From positions 97,596 through 161,595 of the forward strand of contig WRIV01000004.1 in assembly GCA_009782555.1 (NCBI GenBank): a DNA stretch of 64,000 bases, given 5' to 3'. Source of the DNA: Treponema sp. Its GTDB lineage: Bacteria > Spirochaetota > Spirochaetia > Treponematales > Breznakiellaceae. The notes beneath the pieces were generated by a model. The model did no database searches. It was not told the DNA's origin and saw only the letters and a list, made by a program, of their open reading frames with translations. The translations under genes were made by a program, and so were the position numbers. Positions within the stretch are counted from its first letter, which is position 1. Each line of letters starts with the position of its first letter. Below are positions 53,294 to 59,450 of the stretch, in pieces.

Positions 53294-53920
53294 TCAAACC
53301 TTATGATACCATGCCACAACCCGCCCTTCAATCCGTATGTCGTTTAGTTCGCTGCCCGAAAAGCGGCGGGGTTTGTAGTTGGGGTTTGCACTTTTCAATT
53401 CGATGGTCTTGTTGGCGGGGCTAAAATCCACCCGCTTTACCAATAGGGTATTCTCAACGGAAACCACATAAATTCCGTTACCCTCTGTCTGTTTGACGTT
53501 GAAAATGACAATATCTCCATTATTGATATGCTCGCCTATCATGCTATCGCCAGAAACATAGACGGCTTTCAGGTTTTGTGGGTTATAGGGACGCAAAAAG
53601 TCATACATAACGGGTATATACTGCTTTTCGATGTATTCTTCTATACCCCGCCCATACCCTGCGGCGACTTCCTGATAATACAGCTCAATTTCGGCATAGT
53701 CCGGATCATACTTTGAACTGCCGCTGCCGGTAATGAACCATTGTAGATTGACGTTATAAGTCTTTGAAAGGGCATCCAGTACATTACGGGACGGCTTTAT
53801 AATACCTGTAGAAATTTGGTAGCCCAAAGCCTTTGAAATCCCAAGGCTTTCGGCAAAATCTTTCTTTGACAGCCCGCTTGCCTGTTGTACAAGATTGTAG
53901 CGGCTGGCTTCGGTTTGCAT
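53294..53920 (-). CDS. S24/LexA-like phage-type repressor
   Basis: A 208-aa transcription repressor. N-terminal helix-turn-helix (LSKKDFAESLGISKALGYQI); C-terminal S24 peptidase domain with the catalytic Ser in YVSGDSMIGEHI (Ser126) and Lys in TLLVKRVDF (Lys162). The Ala-Gly self-cleavage site lies in EVAAGYGRG. AGGGG six bases upstream selects the ATG at 53920. RecA-stimulated self-cleavage would release the operon after DNA damage, as in lysogenic phages. It is the first gene of operon A, with palindromic operators just upstream. Confidence 0.9.
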   Translation of the reverse strand: MQTEASRYNLVQQASGLSKKDFAESLGISKALGYQISTGIIKPSRNVLDALSKTYNVNLQWFITGSGSSKYDPDYAEIELYYQEVAAGYGRGIEEYIEKQYIPVMYDFLRPYNPQNLKAVYVSGDSMIGEHINNGDIVIFNVKQTEGNGIYVVSVENTLLVKRVDFSPANKTIELKSANPNYKPRRFSGSELNDIRIEGRVVAWYHKV

Positions 53921-53942
53921 TGACAACCCCTAAATTAGGAAT

Positions 53943-53974
53943 ATAGAATATCTATACTTTTAATCATATATGAT
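53943..53974 (-). promoter_or_regulatory. Two palindromic operator candidates upstream of the repressor
   Basis: ATAGA-ATA-TCTAT (53943-53955) and the perfect 12-bp palindrome ATCATATATGAT (53963-53974) sit 23-54 bases before the repressor start, overlapping the AT-rich promoter region. The position suits autoregulation by the S24 repressor; that it is the binding protein is inferred. Confidence 0.55.
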
Positions 53975-54046
53975 ACTGCTGGGTTTGTAAAGGGAAAAAT
54001 GATTAATATTTACGGCGGGAATGCTGGATATGTCATATTCGAATAC

Positions 54047-54099
54047 TGCGGCCTAGAAGACTTGAACTTCCATGCCTCTCGGCACTAGCACCTCAAACG
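54047..54099 (-). pseudogene. tRNA-Leu(GAG) 3'-half (att-like)
   Basis: Minus strand: TTTGAGGT (anticodon loop with GAG), GCTAG-TG (3' stem), GCCGAGAGGC (variable arm), GGAAG-TTCAAGT-CTTCT (T arm), AGGCCGC (acceptor) and discriminator A. The 5' half is absent, as left by integrases that recombine within a tRNA gene. The complete gene should lie beyond the right edge. Confidence 0.82.
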
Positions 54100-54547
54100 T
54101 GAGGGTGTTCATTTCACCGCATATAACACCATATCATAACGTATCACAGGTTTTTCTGAAAATCGCTTAACTCCTTATCTTGCAAGGAATTAAGTGTTCA
54201 TAAGAACCCATAACGTATCATAAGATATCATGGCGTATCAGTGAAAAAATGTCAAGAAAAATGTATTTTTTGAAAAAAGTATCAGTTTTGTATCAGTCAG
54301 AGCAGGGCTTAGATTTGGCACACAGTGTGTGCTATTTTTATTCATTTGAGGTGTATGAGATAATTTCTGCAACCAGTGGCTGCAGTTTTCATATTGTGGC
54401 AGTTGCTAAGAAATCCTTAGTAACTGAAATTTCAGTCTAATTTCTGCAATCAGTGGCACAGAAATTCAAGTATTCATTAAATTGCTATCTAAGATAGATT
54501 CGGCGATCACTGATCGCTGAATTGTTCGGCTTTATCGCATCAGTTCC
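54048..54547 (-). repeat. Structured island repeat, copy B
   Basis: About 500 bp, in the same orientation as copy A. It holds an uninterrupted tRNA-Leu 3'-half, the CATAACGTATCA-type repeats, a CTTAA-TCCTT/AAGGA-TTAAG hairpin, and stem-loops at 54317-54333, 54400-54426, 54485-54497 and 54498-54522. Relative to copy A it has extra bases around 54334-54390. It ends in the last codons of fic. Confidence 0.85.
54498..54522 (-). terminator. Terminator hairpin of copy B
   Basis: ATTCGGCGATCA and TGATCGCTGAAT pair around one base with a single G-T pair, directly downstream of fic. It is followed on the minus strand by a second small hairpin (CTATCT/AGATAG) in place of the T-tract of copy A. Confidence 0.55.
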
Positions 54548-55128
54548 AGGATTAGGGCGGTTAATTTTTCAATATCTCCCTCAATGGTTCCGGACATATA
54601 GCGTTCATATACGTCAAGGTTATCGGGAGGGTTCAAATTAAGGGCATAGCCTTTTTCAAGGGCAAGGACACGGATAAATTCCCGCTGTACTCGTCCGTTG
54701 CCTTCCCTGAAAGGGTGCAAGTAATTAATGCTGTCCAGCAATTCCGCCAGTAGACTGGCCAATTTGACTTTATCGGCGGACTCAATTTTTCGGTAGTCGG
54801 TTATGAGGTTGTTAATGTAGGCAAAGCCTTTGTTAAAATATGCGGTTAGGAAAAATTGCTTTCCCTGTTTGCTTATCTCTACGGTTCTTTTCTGTCCTGC
54901 CCAATGGTATACGTCCTGAAATAAATAGCGATGAATATCCAAAAGCGTTTCGGCGTTATGTACGGCTATCGGCTGTATTTCAAGTTCATTTGCTCGCTTG
55001 ATTACGGCGGTGCTTTCAAAAAACAACAAGCCGTCCGAGTCGGTAATATCAGCCAAATTTCTCAGAACGCCTGTTTGGGGGTCGGTGTAGGTATAATCGG
55101 GGTCTATATATTCGTAATTGTTACGCAT
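54532..55128 (-). CDS. Fic-domain protein (AMP transferase type)
   Basis: A 198-aa Fic protein. The catalytic loop HPFREGNGRVQR is at 138-149, matching HxFx(D/E)GNGRxxR with all residues intact; the flap region is around VYHWAGQKRTVEI. It should transfer AMP (or another nucleotide part) to a target protein and act as a toxin. It overlaps the preceding gene by 8 bp, and that gene's product carries the inhibitory motif, giving a class I antitoxin-Fic pair. Last gene of operon B. Confidence 0.93.
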   Translation of the reverse strand: MRNNYEYIDPDYTYTDPQTGVLRNLADITDSDGLLFFESTAVIKRANELEIQPIAVHNAETLLDIHRYLFQDVYHWAGQKRTVEISKQGKQFFLTAYFNKGFAYINNLITDYRKIESADKVKLASLLAELLDSINYLHPFREGNGRVQREFIRVLALEKGYALNLNPPDNLDVYERYMSGTIEGDIEKLTALILELMR

Positions 55129-55345
55129 AGGCTTTTTCTTTGGTTAGCTTTATCAACTGTCCGAGGGTGATTTTTTCGGAAAGGTAATCACGGATAATTT
55201 CAATGCTTTTGGGGGTCGGGTCAAATCCTTCAAACATTACCGTTCCCAATGCGTTTACGGCGGCATCAAAATTGTTGACAGAGCTAAAATTAACTCCCAT
55301 GATGGTGAGGTTTTTTCGGTCTATTTCTATTGGTTTATAGGGCAT
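55121..55345 (-). CDS. Class I Fic antitoxin (VbhA-like)
   Basis: A 74-aa protein with the inhibitory motif TVMFEG at 35-40, an exact (S/T)xxxE(G/N), which places a Glu into the Fic ATP site. The C-terminal helix (IRDYLSEKITLGQLIKL) is as in VbhA-type antitoxins. GGAGG is five to seven bases before the ATG. Its first ten residues (MPYKPIEIDR) closely match those of the nuclease gene upstream (MPYEPIEINR), see findings. Confidence 0.85.
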   Translation of the reverse strand: MPYKPIEIDRKNLTIMGVNFSSVNNFDAAVNALGTVMFEGFDPTPKSIEIIRDYLSEKITLGQLIKLTKEKAYA

Positions 55346-55368
55346 TGGAGACCTCCAGAGGTATTATA

Positions 55369-56403
55369 TTACTTATCATCGAGCAATTGCCTTGCTTTTA
55401 TCCGTTCACGGGCTTCCAGAAGTAGTGTGCGAATTTTTTCTTCTAGTTTTTCCTTTGGCGGAAGTTCTGTCCAGTATTCGGCGACCATAATGCCGTCTTT
55501 ATCCATTTCCAGCAATTCTATCTGTTCACGGCTGTCTCCGGCGCAAAGAATAAGGCCGATGGGTTCATTTTCATCGGACTGCCGTTCATACCTGTTTAGC
55601 CATTTTAGGTACAGTTTCATTTGGCCTTGATACTTTGCCTGAAATTTGCCGATTTTGAGTTCTATAGCCACAAGCCTCTTTGATTTGCGATGATAGAAAA
55701 GAAGATCAAGGTAAAAATCATCACCGTCTATTATCATGCGTTTTTGCCGTTCTACAAAGGCAAAGCCTTTCCCCAATTCCAGGATAAAGTTTTCAAGATC
55801 ACGCAATATCGCTTCTTCAATATCCTTTTCCAGATATGCGTTTTGCAAGCCGAGGAAGTCCAGCAAATAAGGGTCTTTGAATGTGTCCAAGGGGATTTTC
55901 GATTTTTTTGAAATTTGAGTATTGGCGATTTTGGTACGTTCGAATGTCTTTTTTTCAATTAAGGCTCGAAGGTCTCTTTTTCCCAAGCTTTCATCAATCG
56001 CACGTTGGGCATAAAATAGCTTTTCTTCAGACGATTTGAGAGGAAGCAGTATTATAATGTGAGACCAGCTTAATTGTCGTGCCAGTGGAACGACAATCTT
56101 TTTTTCGGGGAAACACTCTGCAAATTGTAACATTCTTCGCAGGTTTTTTTCCTCAAAACTGCGTCCATATTCGGCAGACAGCATTCCAGCAAGATTCGGG
56201 ACTATCTGTTTCCCATATTCTGCACGTTTGTTGTTTAGAATTCCATCGTTTATTCTTTTTCCTATTTGCCAGAATAACAGATTAACTGTGCTTTTTGCCT
56301 GTGATATTACTTTTTGCTTGCTTTTTTCGATGAGTGTAGAAAGGTCTTTGTAGAGGGAGTCTATTTTGGGAGTTCGGTTGATTTCTATTGGTTCATAGGG
56401 CAT
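55369..56403 (-). CDS. YhcG/DUF1016 PD-(D/E)xK nuclease-type protein
   Basis: A 344-aa protein. The N-terminal DUF1016-N domain (about 15-170) includes LLFWQIGKRINDGI, YGKQIVPNLAGMLSAEYGRSF and LARQLSWSHIIILLPLK. The C-terminal nuclease-like domain (about 180-340) has FYLDLLFYHRKSKRLVAIELK, with D and E-x-K. Homologues are often called PDDEXK nuclease family and occur in defence islands and toxin loci. It starts 23 bp after herA and ends 23 bp before the antitoxin. Its last 490 bp are duplicated at 48140-48640. Confidence 0.9.
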   Translation of the reverse strand: MPYEPIEINRTPKIDSLYKDLSTLIEKSKQKVISQAKSTVNLLFWQIGKRINDGILNNKRAEYGKQIVPNLAGMLSAEYGRSFEEKNLRRMLQFAECFPEKKIVVPLARQLSWSHIIILLPLKSSEEKLFYAQRAIDESLGKRDLRALIEKKTFERTKIANTQISKKSKIPLDTFKDPYLLDFLGLQNAYLEKDIEEAILRDLENFILELGKGFAFVERQKRMIIDGDDFYLDLLFYHRKSKRLVAIELKIGKFQAKYQGQMKLYLKWLNRYERQSDENEPIGLILCAGDSREQIELLEMDKDGIMVAEYWTELPPKEKLEEKIRTLLLEARERIKARQLLDDK

Positions 56404-56426
56404 TGAGGTCTCCTTGTAATTTATTA

Positions 56427-58130
56427 TTAATTTTGTAAAGAAGCACTATTTTCTGCTCTAATCAACAGTGGTGTATTAGATTTTGGTGGAATATTTGGTA
56501 TATCCAATTTTATCAATAATGCCATTGGAAAATCTACACCTAATAATAAAGCTTCTCCTTCTCCAAGTATTGGTAAAAAAGACAATACATTTCTATTTGA
56601 AGACGACGCAGCACTTTCTATTGCTTTCTTGTCATATTCATTGATTAATCTATGAACAATAAAAGCCCCCATCTGGCTTAATGTACCTATTGGTATATCT
56701 CTTGGCATTTGTGTAGACAAACAAAGAAATAATCCATACTTTCGACATTCTTTTGCTATTAAATCAAAAGATTCAAGCGATTGAATACCAGAATTCTCAT
56801 CTTCAACTTTTTTATTTAAAAACTGATGAGCTTCATCAACAAAAAAAACAATGGGATTATCTATAAAACATTTTTTTCTTGCTTTATCTAGCAAATAAGA
56901 AGCGACTGCATTTGAAACAATTTCTTTAGCATAAAACGAAGAAGGAATATCCTCAAAACTAATCCTTAACACATTTTCATTATCTACCCCCTTTAAAAAA
57001 TCATCAATAATGTTAATAATTGAACGATAATTATCAGGAATATTATTAAATCCCATTAAACGGTTAAAAATATCGGTGTTAAGTAAATCCGTAATTCTCC
57101 CGATTAATGATGTTTGATAATCATATGTTCTTGCATCATAATCTCCCCACATATTTGGATCTGGTTGCTGTCTTTGCCCTCCAGTCTGATATACACATTC
57201 TTCTTTTATTTGTGGAACTAGAAATGTAATATCAAAATTACATGTATTGTCCTCTATTTCCCTTATGTGATTTTTGTAAAATTCATTGAATTTTATTTTC
57301 TCTCTGTTTCTTTTTTCATATGTTTTTGATATATTGCATAAACGTACCATTTTCAATGAACGAATTGCTTCTAATAATATTGGCCTTTGCGATTGTCCTG
57401 TTGGTCTTAAAAGAAAAAATAAATCTGGAATTGTTAGTTTCTGATATGGAAAATATGAATCGACACCTAAATTTACCGTTTTTGATTTTATTGTATGATA
57501 TTCACCTGTAGCATCAATAAGAATAATTTTATTCTTGGTTTTATATGCTAATGACTCAATAAGTTTTGATACTGTCCAACTTTTCCCTCCACCAGTTGTT
57601 CCAACAACTGCACAATGTCTCCCAAATAATGCATTTAATGAAATATTAAATTCAGCATCATTAGAAGTTAGTTTTCCTATTGTAGCGTAAACATTAGTTT
57701 TTTCATCTTGTTTCTTACCGAATTCTTGAACATATTTTTTAATTTGCTCATTTGAACATGAATATACCTTCGCTCCAATAACAGGATATTTTGATACAGT
57801 TTTCTGTGTTTTCTCTGGATAATAAATATTGAACGACAATAATAATTCAGCTTTCCCAGACGGATGAAAATTTGAATCATCATTTACTATTGCTTTCTCA
57901 TTCATTTCTTTCCGCTCGCTTTCTGGTAAATCAATTTCAATTATTCTTGCTAAAAATCCATATTCATCACCTTCAATAATAATAAAATTTCCTACATTTC
58001 CACCTGCGTAATTAAGTCCATTATAGTAAAAATTGCTTAATAAATTGGAGGATGGAAAATGGATTTTTATGTACTGAGGTGTTATCTGATTGACATAACC
58101 TAAAAAATAACTGTGATTAAAAGGATTCAA
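56427..58130 (-). CDS. HerA-type hexameric ATPase
   Basis: A 567-aa HerA/FtsK-superfamily ATPase. An N-terminal HAS-barrel-like domain (1-110) precedes Walker A GTTGGGKS (177-184), Walker B VFFVDEAH (428-435) and a sensor region LFLCLSTQMPRDIP. HerA proteins translocate on DNA as hexamers; paired with a SIR2 protein they form an anti-phage complex. It begins with TTG, with AAGGAG seven bases before, overlapping the SIR2 stop by 4 bp (TTGA). That strict coupling supports a complex of the two. Very AT-rich. Confidence 0.9.
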   Translation of the reverse strand: MNPFNHSYFLGYVNQITPQYIKIHFPSSNLLSNFYYNGLNYAGGNVGNFIIIEGDEYGFLARIIEIDLPESERKEMNEKAIVNDDSNFHPSGKAELLLSFNIYYPEKTQKTVSKYPVIGAKVYSCSNEQIKKYVQEFGKKQDEKTNVYATIGKLTSNDAEFNISLNALFGRHCAVVGTTGGGKSWTVSKLIESLAYKTKNKIILIDATGEYHTIKSKTVNLGVDSYFPYQKLTIPDLFFLLRPTGQSQRPILLEAIRSLKMVRLCNISKTYEKRNREKIKFNEFYKNHIREIEDNTCNFDITFLVPQIKEECVYQTGGQRQQPDPNMWGDYDARTYDYQTSLIGRITDLLNTDIFNRLMGFNNIPDNYRSIINIIDDFLKGVDNENVLRISFEDIPSSFYAKEIVSNAVASYLLDKARKKCFIDNPIVFFVDEAHQFLNKKVEDENSGIQSLESFDLIAKECRKYGLFLCLSTQMPRDIPIGTLSQMGAFIVHRLINEYDKKAIESAASSSNRNVLSFLPILGEGEALLLGVDFPMALLIKLDIPNIPPKSNTPLLIRAENSASLQN

Positions 58131-59398
58131 TCCTTTTCTCCTTCTTCTCTGATGCTGTAAGAGCCATTTTCAGGATAATTTTTAACAAATTCTTCAAAGC
58201 TTTCAAAAATAATTGTTACTCCACGTTTTACCTTGAACTTATCAATATCAGAAAAAAATTGTTCTAAAAACTCCAAATTTGTTCCATTTTTTTCAGGACT
58301 ATAATTAAGAATTAATAACTGAAAACCTCTGTTTTGTTCTACTGCCTCTATCATAGCGTTTTTTATATGTTTATCTTGAAAACTGAAACCAATAACAATA
58401 AGCAATGTATTTTCTTTTCTTAATGCCTGTTGAAACCTTGACATCATCTCAAAATACGGTTGTTCAAAAGAATTTTCATATTTTTCATCGGCTGGATAGA
58501 TTATTAATGGCTCAGATGGATCATTTTTTTGAATAATCATATTATTGCTTTTTGTCCAATTTAATGAACCGTGTAATTTGTATAAATGAAACACTTTTGA
58601 AATAAAGCTTTCTTCTTGTTTTAATCTTGTATTTTCTCTATTTACAATATCCAAATCAAACCAATTACCTGAAAATGTACGAGGTTCTGTAAAGGAAAAT
58701 CCATCAATAATTACAAAACCAGTTTCACCAGAAGCTTGTTCAAAAAGTGTATCATAATTTGTTGTAAACAATTGTATTCTTGGATCATTATTCTTCCTCG
58801 CTGTTATTTTGTAAATAAAATCCTTATGTACAGATCTAGGAGATAATGATAACTTGCAAGATTGCGCTATCTTTTCTTCAATATTTTTTCGTAAAATGTT
58901 ATTATCTTTTTTTAATAAATCATTTATTTTTTCATAGTTAATGATATAGGAAAGCAACATTTCGATATTTTTATCTCTATAGAAATCTCTTTGTTTTATT
59001 TCAGGGATCAATTTTTCTATGATTTTTATTTCATCTGAGCAGTCTTCCCATAATCCTTCTCTTGTTTTACCACCATTCCCTAATGAAGTGCCAGCAGCAG
59101 TTAATATAACTAAATTTTTGTAATGTTTTGTCAGGAAATCTCTATAAAAATTTCTCTTTAAGTCTTCAGCTTTTTCTTTTGCAGAAATATTTCTGTCATC
59201 TTCTGTAGGATTTTCATTATTTAAAATACAGCCTTCTGGTGTATATGCTAAAATATAGTTATTATGTAGAACTAAATAATTATTTTCTAATGATATAGTT
59301 TCATTTTCCTGTGTTTTCTGGGCAGTTTCTGCCTTGGTGTCTACAGTAAACGATGTATGATCATTATTTTTTTTCTTTGTGATGTTATAATTAACCAT
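58127..59398 (-). CDS. SIR2-like NAD-hydrolase-type protein
   Basis: A 423-aa protein with a SIR2 fold. AGGAGG eight bases upstream points to the ATG at 59398; the ATG at 59419 lacks a ribosome site. Motifs (numbered from 59398): LTAAGTSLGNGG near 99-110 (NAD loop), LFTTNYDTLFEQ near 210-221, LHGSLNW near 275-281 (His276, catalytic position) and VIGFSFQDKHI near 335-345. Bacterial defence SIR2 proteins cleave NAD+ and cause growth arrest. It directly precedes and overlaps herA, the known SIR2-HerA arrangement. The 90-residue N-terminal extension is not recognised. Confidence 0.88.
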   Translation of the reverse strand: MVNYNITKKKNNDHTSFTVDTKAETAQKTQENETISLENNYLVLHNNYILAYTPEGCILNNENPTEDDRNISAKEKAEDLKRNFYRDFLTKHYKNLVILTAAGTSLGNGGKTREGLWEDCSDEIKIIEKLIPEIKQRDFYRDKNIEMLLSYIINYEKINDLLKKDNNILRKNIEEKIAQSCKLSLSPRSVHKDFIYKITARKNNDPRIQLFTTNYDTLFEQASGETGFVIIDGFSFTEPRTFSGNWFDLDIVNRENTRLKQEESFISKVFHLYKLHGSLNWTKSNNMIIQKNDPSEPLIIYPADEKYENSFEQPYFEMMSRFQQALRKENTLLIVIGFSFQDKHIKNAMIEAVEQNRGFQLLILNYSPEKNGTNLEFLEQFFSDIDKFKVKRGVTIIFESFEEFVKNYPENGSYSIREEGEKD

Positions 59399-59450
59399 AA
59401 ATAAATCCTCCTCATTCATTTTTGTTAGTTATCATATAATAATAGAGATA

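Noticed and set aside
47660..54547. Integron attC sites (GCCTAAC and GCTTAAC in the repeats match RYYYAAC)
   Set aside because: No matching GTTRRRY partner in the required position and no integron integrase in the window; the match alone is weak.
47660..54547. Retron or CRISPR origin of the structured repeats
   Set aside because: No reverse transcriptase, no cas gene and no regular repeat-spacer array anywhere in the window.
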